From: a virus
Direction: 5' to 3' (one strand)
Virus record (IMG/VR): IMGVR_UViG_3300042321_002425
Span: 1 to 49,964 of that record
DNA length: 49,964 nucleotides
Shown piece by piece: positions 39,961 through 45,834 of this stretch. The notes beneath the pieces were generated by a model that saw only the letters and a program-made list of their open reading frames with translations, searched no databases and was not told the origin of the DNA. Each line of letters starts with the position of its first letter. The first letter of the stretch is position 1. Made by a program: the position numbers and the translations under genes.

Positions 39961-40161
39961 TCAAAGAGACTCGACTGATCTTTGGTCATTCAATACGTCA
40001 ATGTGGGCAAATGGATAGCGGTTGCAAGATGCATCACAAAAATAATTGGCGTCTTCTTCATCATCAAAGCTTTTGAGAATTGTAAGGGTTTCGCCTTCAT
40101 CGTCAAATCTCACGACATGGAAGGGGGCAAGGGGAATGCGGAGGTTAAAGACTTGTGCCAT
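39961..40161 (-). CDS. Hypothetical protein, 66 aa
   Basis: Beta-rich small protein (MAQVFNLRIPLAPFHVVRFD, then ETLTILKSFDDEEDANYF) ending QRSVESL. ATG 40161 is chosen since ATG 40191 would sit on the -10 TAGAAT of the repeated element. The start has the pyrimidine leader CCCCTCCTCCTCCA. Function unknown. Confidence 0.6.
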   Translation of the reverse strand: MAQVFNLRIPLAPFHVVRFDDEGETLTILKSFDDEEDANYFCDASCNRYPFAHIDVLNDQRSVESL

Positions 40162-40189
40162 TGGAGGAGGAGGGGTGTTTGACTCTCTC

Positions 40190-40241
40190 ATTCTAGGCTC
40201 CCATGGCACGCTTGCCAGTGGGAGCTTAACAGTTTGTAAGG
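40190..40241 (-). promoter_or_regulatory. Repeated intergenic element, copy 2
   Basis: Minus: CCTTACAAACTGTTAAGC (40241-40224), a 12-bp hairpin with one bulge (40225-40197, GCTCCCA.TGGCA loop CGCT) and TAGAAT (40195-40190). This is the most complete hairpin among the copies and it follows the stop of the upstream gene by a few bases. Confidence 0.6.
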
Positions 40242-40245
40242 TGGC

Positions 40246-40497
40246 TCAGGAACCGATAAGCCTTGCCTCCCCTGACGGCAGCATTTTATAGTGGGTTCTC
40301 TTGTGCCCTAGTTTTTCTTCTAGGGCATTATAGATACGGCAAGCGTTCTCCGATGATGGGCCACACTGGCAAGCGCCAGGCTTAAAGTATCGCCCTATTC
40401 TACAAAGACGAGAATAGAGTTCTGAGAATTGTCCGCCGTGATAGTCTGAGGCAAACCAATAATGAGCTTCTACAATGTCAAAGCGGTCAAAATACAT
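40246..40497 (-). CDS. Hypothetical protein, 83 aa (YFxRFDIVEAHY family)
   Basis: MYFDRFDIVEAHYWFASDYH followed by GGQFSELYSRLCRIGRYFKP and a Cys-containing turn. The pattern F..vEAhY.F...HgGQ.S.LY.RL..i is shared by small proteins of phages and plasmids and has no known activity. ATG 40497 gives this core directly; longer starts add a hydrophobic leader. Confidence 0.6.
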   Translation of the reverse strand: MYFDRFDIVEAHYWFASDYHGGQFSELYSRLCRIGRYFKPGACQCGPSSENACRIYNALEEKLGHKRTHYKMLPSGEARLIGS

Positions 40498-40529
40498 AAC
40501 GAGAAAAGCGAGAGGGAAAAATGAGACAA

Positions 40530-41144
40530 TCAGGCTTGCGGTTTCATTCGCATGGCCAGCGTTTCGACTACGTTGCAAGCGAGTACGCCGTAGGGGCTGG
40601 CATCATGGCAGTGGGAAAAACTGCCTTCTTCTTCGTAAGATGCTATGTTCCATCCATCGGATAACTCTTCCTGCTCAAAGGCGTTAAGTTCTTCTTCATC
40701 TTCATCGCTCAGGCCACTGCTATCACCGTTGATAATTGCACTCAGCCAGTGTTCGGGCACTTCCAGAATCTTAGCCTCCCACTTACTGATAGGGTCAGTG
40801 TTAATCGCCTCAGCTTGCGCTTCCAGCGTGAGAGTCCAGAGGAACAATGCGCCGTCACCCTCCGAAGATCCGAGACTACATCCTGAGGGGGCCGCCCAGT
40901 TCAGAGCATCGAATAACTCGGAAACTATCTCTCTTGATATTTCGTTAAGCCTGGGGGGCAGATCAAGGCAGAATGAACTGCCAGGCTTGCAGCCGTGGGC
41001 GGCGATTGCGGCGGCTGGCTGCCACAAGTCCCGATCAAGTGCGATACCTAACCTGTCAGCTTCGCTGATCAAGGCCTCGCATAAGTGATCGGGTCTCAGT
41101 GTGGCGGACGAGACAAAGGTCTGGGCGGCGATTAAAGAAAGCAT
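40530..41144 (-). CDS. Hypothetical protein, 204 aa, acidic
   Basis: N-terminal helices (CEALISEADRLGIALDRDLW), middle LFDALNWAAPSGCSLGSSEGDGALFLWTL, and a C-terminal HCHDASPYGVLACNVVETLAM segment typical of a small domain (DUF6926-like) found in phage proteins. Not assigned to a reaction. The two-domain layout is intact. Confidence 0.6.
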   Translation of the reverse strand: MLSLIAAQTFVSSATLRPDHLCEALISEADRLGIALDRDLWQPAAAIAAHGCKPGSSFCLDLPPRLNEISREIVSELFDALNWAAPSGCSLGSSEGDGALFLWTLTLEAQAEAINTDPISKWEAKILEVPEHWLSAIINGDSSGLSDEDEEELNAFEQEELSDGWNIASYEEEGSFSHCHDASPYGVLACNVVETLAMRMKPQA

Positions 41145-41186
41145 GATGAGAAAAGCAAATGAGTGAAGGTGGGCTAGCGTGCCGGT

Positions 41187-41438
41187 TTAAGTGTGGGTAC
41201 TTCCGTCAGCAAGCATGGCACCGTATAACTTGCAGAGCGGTAACAAACCGTACAGTGTTACAGTCTTCCCGCTACCATCATCCTCCGCCATAAAAGCAGC
41301 TTGCCGCAGTAGGGTTAATACGTCTTGTTCTTTGATAATACTCCACTGTGCTAGTTTGGATAGTTGGGCATCGGTGAGAACCTGAAATGATTCACCTAAA
41401 TGGCCCGCTTGGTCTAGGAGCGGTTGACGGTAGCGCAT
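41187..41438 (-). CDS. Hypothetical protein, 83 aa
   Basis: Helical (MRYRQPLLDQAGHLGESFQV, LTLLRQAAFMAEDDGSGKTV). The segment DDGSGKT resembles a Walker-like loop but lacks the context of a P-loop. It follows the 85-aa gene by 2 nt and is probably co-translated. Function unknown. Confidence 0.55.
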   Translation of the reverse strand: MRYRQPLLDQAGHLGESFQVLTDAQLSKLAQWSIIKEQDVLTLLRQAAFMAEDDGSGKTVTLYGLLPLCKLYGAMLADGSTHT

Positions 41439-41440
41439 GA

Positions 41441-41698
41441 TCAGGCTCGGATAGGGGAAAGATCACCATCATTGACGACTAAAAACTTGTGATCCTTTGT
41501 ATCGATGTAGGCAGTCCCAGCATTAGAAAAACAACAGACATAGACTCTGTGCCAGCGCGAACCTAATCGGATCGCATAATCGGTAGGGATGCGGCGGCCA
41601 TAACCTGACGCGCAACGGCCAGAGTTAGGATGCCCCGCGAAAGGACGCAACTCTGGCACAAAATCGGGGAAAACTTCAGCAAGGTACTCAACAGCCAT
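41441..41698 (-). CDS. Hypothetical protein, 85 aa, strong Shine-Dalgarno
   Basis: Starts at ATG 41698 with AAAGGAGG 7 nt upstream, one of the few strong ribosome sites in this region. Product: MAVEYLAEVFPDFVPELRPF, then GRRIPTDYAIRLGSRWHRVY and a small beta end. Function unknown. Confidence 0.65.
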   Translation of the reverse strand: MAVEYLAEVFPDFVPELRPFAGHPNSGRCASGYGRRIPTDYAIRLGSRWHRVYVCCFSNAGTAYIDTKDHKFLVVNDGDLSPIRA

Positions 41699-41729
41699 CG
41701 GAAAAACCTCCTTTGTGGTTTGCCCCCGT

Positions 41730-41783
41730 ATCGTAGCGCGGCGATGGCACGCTTGCGAACGGGAGCTTAACACTTATTCACAC
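41730..41783 (-). promoter_or_regulatory. Repeated intergenic element, copy 3
   Basis: Minus: GTGTGAATAAGTGTTAAGC (41783-41765, containing the TGA of the upstream gene), GCAAGCGTGCCA and TACGAT (41735-41730). Spacing from GCCA to the -10 is 9 nt. Confidence 0.55.
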
Positions 41784-42149
41784 TACGGGACGAGCGAGGG
41801 TGCTGTAACACTGATCGATCGGGCGGCCTTTAAGGTCACCGGCACGGAAAACGTACAGAGCGCACCCTCTAGGGTCTCCTTGTTCATAGGCAGAGAATCC
41901 GTGCTGCTTTGCAATATCTTGCGCACGTTGCATAGCTTTTTCCGACTTATCGGCGATTCTAGGCCCTTGAATGGTAGGGCAACCGTAGCGGTCTCTGTGG
42001 AATCGATGATAAATCCCGTTTTCTACCTCTTGAATGGTGCCATTGCACAGTTCTTCCGCCCATGAATGGATAGCACGCTCGCAGCGCTTAAGCGCTGCCC
42101 ACTCCTCACGGTTGAATGGGGCAGTCTTGGTTGCGGTTGCAGTGGCCAT
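41778..42149 (-). CDS. Hypothetical protein, 123 aa
   Basis: MATATATKTAPFNREEWAAL, then helices (KRCERAIHSWAEELC) and a basic/Cys-containing middle (HRFHRDRYGCPTIQGPRI) with KAMQRAQDIAKQHGF. Suggestive of nucleic-acid binding but no family known. The start has the leader CCATTCATG. Confidence 0.6.
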   Translation of the reverse strand: MATATATKTAPFNREEWAALKRCERAIHSWAEELCNGTIQEVENGIYHRFHRDRYGCPTIQGPRIADKSEKAMQRAQDIAKQHGFSAYEQGDPRGCALYVFRAGDLKGRPIDQCYSTLARPVV

Positions 42150-42176
42150 GAATGGTCTCCGGTTGAATGCTTGGGA

Positions 42177-42229
42177 ATCCTAGCGCATGAATGGCACGCT
42201 TGGGGGCGTGCGCTTAATGTTTATTCACA
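42177..42229 (-). promoter_or_regulatory. Repeated intergenic element, copy 4
   Basis: Minus: TGTGAATAAACATTAAGC (42229-42212) with the TGA of the upstream gene inside, CCAAGCGTGCCA and TAGGAT (42182-42177) 9 nt after GCCA. Confidence 0.55.
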
Positions 42230-42419
42230 TTGCGATCAGTGGAGAACGGGACAACTTCTCCCCCTGCTCCACCCTGCGACAAAGCTCGCTAAGTTCTCCG
42301 ATTGTGGCAATACTAATGGGCCCCAGTGAGATACGGGAATCGGCAGTAAGTATCAGCATCGCAGCATCGTACAAAGCTGCCTTTGCGTCTTCCTCGGAGG
42401 GAAAGCTAAATCTGTCCAT
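42225..42419 (-). CDS. Hypothetical protein, 64 aa
   Basis: MDRFSFPSEEDAKAALYDAA, then LTADSRISLGPISIATIGEL and a charged helix (CRRVEQGEKLSRSPLIAM). Resembles short antitoxin- or nucleoid-like helical proteins but is not identified. Start leader: AAAGGGCATTC before ATG. Confidence 0.55.
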   Translation of the reverse strand: MDRFSFPSEEDAKAALYDAAMLILTADSRISLGPISIATIGELSELCRRVEQGEKLSRSPLIAM

Positions 42420-42445
42420 GAATGCCCTTTGTTGAATGCCCTCCT

Positions 42446-42497
42446 ATAATACGCCATGAATGGCACGCCTGGGCTTGAATGCTTAACAATCAGTAAC
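42446..42497 (-). promoter_or_regulatory. Repeated intergenic element, copy 5
   Basis: Minus: GTTACTGATTGTTAAGC (42497-42481), GGCGTGCCA, and TATTAT (42451-42446). The -10 is followed by AGGAGGG. Its upstream half matches copy 1 (2557-2572) exactly over GTTACTGATTGTTAAG. Confidence 0.55.
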
Positions 42498-42502
42498 AGG
42501 CC

Positions 42503-42550
42503 AGGGGCTGTCTCAGTGAGACTCGTTGCGGCGCAGTGAGTCTCAGCCCT
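42503..42550 (-). terminator. Hairpin after the TerS-like gene
   Basis: GGGCTG/GAGACTC pairs with GAGTCTC/AGCCC around a bulged loop, directly after the stop at 42549. There is no T-tract, so termination is uncertain. Confidence 0.4.
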
Positions 42551-43097
42551 ACGTCTCGCCGTCTGTCTCGCCTGTCTCAGCTGTCCCAGGCTCGCCAGGG
42601 AGCGACGCGGGGGCAGGCTGCTCGACCGTGACCGTCAGCGTCAGGTCTCCCTCGCTCAGGCCAGCCGACTCCCGTAGCTCCCCGGCGATCTCCCCTGCCC
42701 TCTCAAGCCCTTTCAGGGCAGGCCCCCAGTCGCCTGCCGCCAAGGCCCCTTGAATGGCCCTAGAGCGGGCGGCAGCCACCTGGGCGCGGCGAAGCTCCGG
42801 GGGTGCCTGCTCAGCCGCCAGGAGGGCCTCCTCGGCGCGGCGCTGGGCGCGGCGCAGCGTGCGGGGTGCGACCTGGGGGTAGAGGCTGTCCAGATGCCAG
42901 CGCACCTGAATAGGAAGCCGGCCAAACGTGTATTCATTGAATGCAGTTTTTATGATCTCGTTAATATCTGGTTCTTCCTCTTGAATGCTATTATCCCAGG
43001 TTGCCGCCCAAGCATTGTGCGTTCTCAAAAGACGCTCGCTGTCTGTTAAGAAGTGGGCCGGCAGGGCGGAGCGTTGAATAGGCTCTGGTGTTTGCAC
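42549..43097 (-). CDS. Possible terminase small subunit
   Basis: 182 aa from GTG 43097 (AAAGAG upstream; a TTG at 43148 adds 17 residues). Helical: NAWAATWDNSIQEEEPDINE, then RRAQRRAEEALLAAEQAPPE and AAGDWGPALKGLERAGEIAG, which resembles the C-terminal oligomerisation/helical part of small terminases. The C-terminus (ETGETDGET) is acidic. It lies 4.8 kb from the large subunit, so the assignment rests on sequence texture only. Confidence 0.4.
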   Translation of the reverse strand: MQTPEPIQRSALPAHFLTDSERLLRTHNAWAATWDNSIQEEEPDINEIIKTAFNEYTFGRLPIQVRWHLDSLYPQVAPRTLRRAQRRAEEALLAAEQAPPELRRAQVAAARSRAIQGALAAGDWGPALKGLERAGEIAGELRESAGLSEGDLTLTVTVEQPAPASLPGEPGTAETGETDGET

Positions 43098-43148
43098 TGG
43101 ATCGCTCTTTCTGCCGGCAGCGTAGAGCGTATGTGAGTTTTGCTGCAA

Positions 43149-43666
43149 GTTGCAAGCGGTTTTTACGTGCTTTCTGGGCCGGCAGGTAGGGGGAAGGAGT
43201 ACAGCCCAGCTTATGGATTGGGCTTTCGGAGCATTGGAAGGAGCTGATATGCTCTGAAGGCTCCGAAAGGGCCGGCAGGGAAAGGGGTAGTAGTATGTAC
43301 ATAGAGTGTTCTCACCTTTTTTTCTAAAACCTTGTTTTTAGGTGGATTGATGATACATTTTTTGACTTTTCCACAGGCACGAAAAATATATGTATACCCA
43401 GTTGATCGTGGGCACACACCACACCATTCCCTGCGCCGGCAATGCCTTTCGGAGTCTCCACAACAGACCACATCTATCCAAACCCGTGTGCAATCAGGCC
43501 AAACCCCTTGCGAGCACTGGGCTTTCGTAGCATTAAAAGAGATTTTCCAAAGTGTATCCCCGCGAACCAAAAAACGCCCACTCATAAGCCGATCTTATTG
43601 AGCGACTCAGGGCAGGCGTTTTGGCAGTTTTTCCCCACGCCGGCCCGTTAAGCGAGGGAGCGAGCG
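43149..43666. other. Candidate replication origin region
   Basis: This 518-bp gene-poor stretch holds TTTTCCACA (43367-43375, a cyanobacterial-type DnaA box), near-boxes TTTTCCAAA (43543) and TTTTCCCCA (43629), an A/T-rich segment around 43310-43400, a hairpin GCTTTCGGAGC/GCTCCGAAAGG (43222-43270), two direct repeats TGGGCTTTCGKAGCATT (43219, 43518) and GGGCCGGCAGG copies at 43176 and 43269 (a third is at 43055). The features together suggest an origin or regulatory region. Confidence 0.45.
43223..43269. repeat. Inverted repeat in the candidate origin
   Basis: CTTTCGGAGC (43223-43232) and GCTCCGAAAG (43260-43269) form a perfect 10-bp stem with a 27-nt loop. Confidence 0.7.
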
Positions 43667-43972
43667 TCAATGAAGTAAGTCGTACTCGGAATCGCTTTCG
43701 TCATTATCATCAAGCGTCTCATCGAAGATGGAAAAAGCCACTCCTAAGCCTATTGCTGGCCTATTAAAGAACGGATCGTAAGCAAACGGAATGTCGTACC
43801 ATAAACTGCCGTCAATGTTTGAACGAAATTGGCTATATGTCAAACTGCTGTTAGGCAGCAGGCAATGATAGAGAATTATCATCTCAGCTTTTTGGCTGCA
43901 CTTAACATAAAGGTCTGACTCGTGGTTACCAATCTCGCAACCAGCGGCAACAAGTTTTTCGTAGAGTGTCAT
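43667..43972 (-). CDS. Hypothetical protein, 101 aa
   Basis: MTLYEKLVAAGCEIGNHESD, then YVKCSQKAEMIILYHCLLPN and an acidic end (DDNDESDSEYDLLH). The start is preceded by GCCGGATGATTCC, the shared leader hairpin of four genes here. Function unknown. Confidence 0.6.
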   Translation of the reverse strand: MTLYEKLVAAGCEIGNHESDLYVKCSQKAEMIILYHCLLPNSSLTYSQFRSNIDGSLWYDIPFAYDPFFNRPAIGLGVAFSIFDETLDDNDESDSEYDLLH

Positions 43973-43978
43973 GGAATC

Positions 43979-43995
43979 ATCCGGCTCACGCCGGC
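43979..43995 (-). promoter_or_regulatory. Leader hairpin CCGGC...GCCGGAT, copy 1
   Basis: GCCGGCGTGAGCCGGAT ends 6 nt before the ATG at 43972. The spacer and GCCGGATGATTCCATG are shared exactly with the next copy. Confidence 0.5.
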
Positions 43996-44017
43996 AAGAA
44001 GGTGGATGGTAGGGATT

Positions 44018-44200
44018 TCAATAAGCAGGCAGCTTACGGGAATGTCTATCAGCAGCCGCGGCGATTGCTTCACGCCGCGTAAAATACTGGCTACGGTAAC
44101 GTCCGCAAGGAGACACCACGATCCAGCAGCTCCGATCGCTTGGGCGAATAATTGTATGCCCGTGGCGCCTGATACTTGCAGCAATAGACAGAATCATCAT
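44018..44200 (-). CDS. Hypothetical protein, 60 aa
   Basis: MMILSIAASIRRHGHTIIRP, then CWIVVSPCGRYRSQYFTRRE and a basic end. It resembles small phage proteins with one beta hairpin and an AP2-like tail (RREAIAAAADRHSRKL). ATG 44200 is fixed by the leader hairpin. Function unknown. Confidence 0.55.
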   Translation of the reverse strand: MMILSIAASIRRHGHTIIRPSDRSCWIVVSPCGRYRSQYFTRREAIAAAADRHSRKLPAY

Positions 44201-44206
44201 GGAATC

Positions 44207-44235
44207 ATCCGGCTTGCTGCCGGTCGTTTCAACAA
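44207..44235 (-). promoter_or_regulatory. Leader hairpin CCGGC...GCCGGAT, copy 2
   Basis: TTGTTGAAACGACCGGCAGCAAGCCGGAT, six bases before the 44200 start. It matches the copy at 45016-45044 in 29 bases. Confidence 0.6.
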
Positions 44236-44239
44236 ACAT

Positions 44240-44303
44240 ACAATAGCACGAAAAAGGGGCAAGCGTGGCACGCTCACCCCTGAAGGCTTAACAGTTTGTA
44301 AGG
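44240..44303 (-). promoter_or_regulatory. Repeated intergenic element, copy 6
   Basis: Minus: CCTTACAAACTGTTAAGC (44303-44286), AGCGTGCCACGCT hairpin (44274-44262) and TATTGT in TGCTATTGT (44245-44240). Here the -10 is about 20 nt after GCCA, one helical turn more than in copies 2-5. Confidence 0.6.
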
Positions 44304-44307
44304 TAGC

Positions 44308-44721
44308 TCAGCGCCAGGCGGCCATGGCAACATTGTTCACTCGCAGCTTGAGAGTATCGCTACCCGTCCATACCTCCTTGTCTCTGCCTTGATAAGTCTT
44401 GTACCATTGATATTTGATCTGAGATAGAAAGTAAGGCCGGTGAGTAAATGCAATCATTATGGCATGAAGCCTGCTAGCTGTAGTTCTCGTTTGCCAGCCA
44501 CAATCACTGATCCATACCGTCTGCTCTGCCGGCCTGATTGCGGCGATCTCGCTACCATGAAGCCTGACGCTGATGATACGCTGATAGCCGATCGTATGAG
44601 CGATGCCATGATGGGATTGTTCAACAGTGGTATTTCCTGACTTGAAATAGACACCATCATAGTCAGCTTTGCCAATAAGATCATTAATGGCACTAATCAT
44701 CTGCTCTTCGATTTTTCTCAT
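44308..44721 (-). CDS. Phage protein with GWxTxTTxSRL motif, 137 aa
   Basis: MRKIEEQMISAINDLIGKAD opens it, then HHGIAHTIGYQRIISVRLHG and CGWQTRTTASRLHAIMIAF (about 70-92), a pattern (GW.T.TT.SRL.A) frequent in small phage proteins of unknown role, followed by RPYFLSQIKYQWYKTYQG. Probably a small DNA-associated protein; not established. Confidence 0.6.
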   Translation of the reverse strand: MRKIEEQMISAINDLIGKADYDGVYFKSGNTTVEQSHHGIAHTIGYQRIISVRLHGSEIAAIRPAEQTVWISDCGWQTRTTASRLHAIMIAFTHRPYFLSQIKYQWYKTYQGRDKEVWTGSDTLKLRVNNVAMAAWR

Positions 44722-44727
44722 TGCGTG

Positions 44728-44747
44728 ATCCGGCTTGCTGCCGGTCG
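44728..44747 (-). promoter_or_regulatory. Leader hairpin CCGGC...GCCGGAT, copy 3
   Basis: CGACCGGCAGCAAGCCGGAT ends 6 nt before the ATG at 44721. The CACGCA-ATG spacer is shared with copy 4. Confidence 0.55.
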
Positions 44748-44769
44748 AAAAGGAGTTAAAGGGAAGGAG

Positions 44770-45009
44770 TTAAAGAGGTAGTGCGTAGTGAATGTGAGCA
44801 CCTGGCGCGATGTGCGGCTGGTAGAAAGTAATGCCTATGCGCTTCAGTGTCCCGTCCCTCTTGTTGCCGGCATAATAAATGGCATGGCTGAAAAACTGAT
44901 CCGTCATACTCCAACCCAGATCACGCAATCTCTTGCTCATGCTTGTTTCGCCGCAAGGCATTTGCACAAAGTCTGAAAGATCGATTGGCGCAGTAGACTG
45001 CTGGCTCAT
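44770..45009 (-). CDS. Hypothetical protein, 79 aa
   Basis: MSQQSTAPIDLSDFVQMPCG, then SKRLRDLGWSMTDQFFSHAI and GITFYQPHIAPGAHIHYALP. Small, beta-rich C-terminus. Start follows the leader hairpin. Function unknown. Confidence 0.55.
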   Translation of the reverse strand: MSQQSTAPIDLSDFVQMPCGETSMSKRLRDLGWSMTDQFFSHAIYYAGNKRDGTLKRIGITFYQPHIAPGAHIHYALPL

Positions 45010-45015
45010 TGCGTG

Positions 45016-45044
45016 ATCCGGCTTGCTGCCGGTCGTTTCAACAA
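45016..45044 (-). promoter_or_regulatory. Leader hairpin CCGGC...GCCGGAT, copy 4
   Basis: Same 29 bases as 44207-44235, ending 6 nt before ATG 45009. Confidence 0.6.
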
Positions 45045-45048
45045 TGCA

Positions 45049-45111
45049 ATCCTACAGCCTCCTGCCCTGAGCGTGGCACGCTTGCCGTTAAACGCTTAAC
45101 AGTCTGTAAGG
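45049..45111 (-). promoter_or_regulatory. Repeated intergenic element, copy 7
   Basis: Minus: CCTTACAGACTGTTAAGC (45111-45094), AGCGTGCCACGCT hairpin (45082-45070) and TAGGAT (45054-45049). The -10 is about 20 nt from GCCA. Confidence 0.6.
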
Positions 45112-45404
45112 TGTCCCTCCCCGCATGAGGTTTTGGTTGCAGTTCGCCCCTGGCGTTACCTGTCGCCGTATTCTCGTTCCCCCCACTCTCCCTCCCGCTC
45201 GCAGCGCACCACGAGGCTCCCTGGCCCGCTCAGCTCGATCGCTGCCCGTTGTGCTGCCTGCGCGCGCAGCGCCGCCGTGAGCCTGAGTGGTCACTCAGCA
45301 GCGGTCTCCGGAGCGCATGGTGAGCATGAATGGCTCACAGGCCGCTCGCGGCACGTCTGCGGGGGCTTGCTTGAATGTGCCATCATGTCTGTGCGTTAAG
45401 AGGC
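45112..45404. other. Gene-poor G/C-rich stretch, ambiguous
   Basis: Several short open frames exist on both strands. On the minus strand one frame without a normal start reads LVVRCEREGEWGEREYGDR near 45160-45230, which looks like real coding sequence but would need a start from a frameshift or a lost upstream region; another frame starts GTG 45294. Neither can be accepted. A CATTCATG leader-like string lies at 45330. Confidence 0.35.
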
Positions 45405-45704
45405 GTGTCCGTGTCCGCGAGCGAGCCGCAGCAGGACGGGCCGTTGAGGGCCTGGGCACCGTCGATTATTGGGGTAGCTGCCCTGCTGCTTTCTGCCATG
45501 CAATCGCACCACGGCGGAAGCAGTAAGCTAATCGATCAGCTACAGAAAAACAATGAAGAGCTTGCCACGGTCGGCGCAACACTAAAAATCGTGTGCGAGC
45601 GACTCGAAAAGAAGGATGAAGCAGATAAGAAGCGGGACGATCGCTTGACAGAAGTAGAAACTACCCAGGCGCGGATTCTTCAACGCCTGGGCATGGATCC
45701 TTGA
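45405..45704 (+). CDS. Membrane-anchored coiled-coil protein
   Basis: 99 aa from GTG 45405 with AAGAGG just upstream. One hydrophobic segment (WAPSIIGVAALLLSAMQ, about 17-34) followed by a charged coiled coil (LIDQLQKNNEELATVGATLK and ERLEKKDEADKKRDDRLTEV). Similar in plan to the gene at 16055 (coiled coil plus membrane segment), but in reverse order. It could be a holin partner or a membrane anchor. The plus orientation faces the bromoperoxidase operon. Confidence 0.6.
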   Translation: MSVSASEPQQDGPLRAWAPSIIGVAALLLSAMQSHHGGSSKLIDQLQKNNEELATVGATLKIVCERLEKKDEADKKRDDRLTEVETTQARILQRLGMDP

Positions 45705-45707
45705 ATG

Positions 45708-45833
45708 CTAGCTGGTTATGATTCTAATAATAAGATGGATGAAAAAATAGACAACAAAAGCCAGGACGATCAATACAAGGGAGATTGCCAGCACCGCAAG
45801 AAACGCCATAATAAGCTGAATGAGAGTCAACAT
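45708..45833 (-). CDS. Small hydrophobic membrane peptide, 41 aa
   Basis: Lies one base after the haloperoxidase stop (TAACATG). MLTLIQLIMAFLAVLAISLV followed by LIVLAFVVYFFIHLIIRIIT is hydrophobic from end to end (about residues 4-38), long enough for one long helix or a hairpin. Too small for usual annotation. The tight junction suggests coupled translation and possible membrane anchoring of, or transport for, the enzyme upstream; a host-membrane toxin-like role cannot be excluded. Confidence 0.55.
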   Translation of the reverse strand: MLTLIQLIMAFLAVLAISLVLIVLAFVVYFFIHLIIRIITS

Positions 45834-45834
45834 G

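Noticed and set aside
40197-40225. Hairpin as tRNA or other structured RNA gene
   Set aside because: Only a single stem-loop with no cloverleaf; related copies elsewhere point to a promoter/terminator element. No tRNA was found in the window.
41260-41300. P-loop ATPase from the DDGSGKT string in the 83-aa protein
   Set aside because: No preceding beta strand, no Walker B, and the protein is too short; the match is probably chance.
43211-43585. Minus-strand open frame of 124 codons in the gene-poor region
   Set aside because: Cys-rich, irregular composition, covers the inverted repeat and A/T-rich block, and lacks a leader like its neighbours; treated as non-coding.
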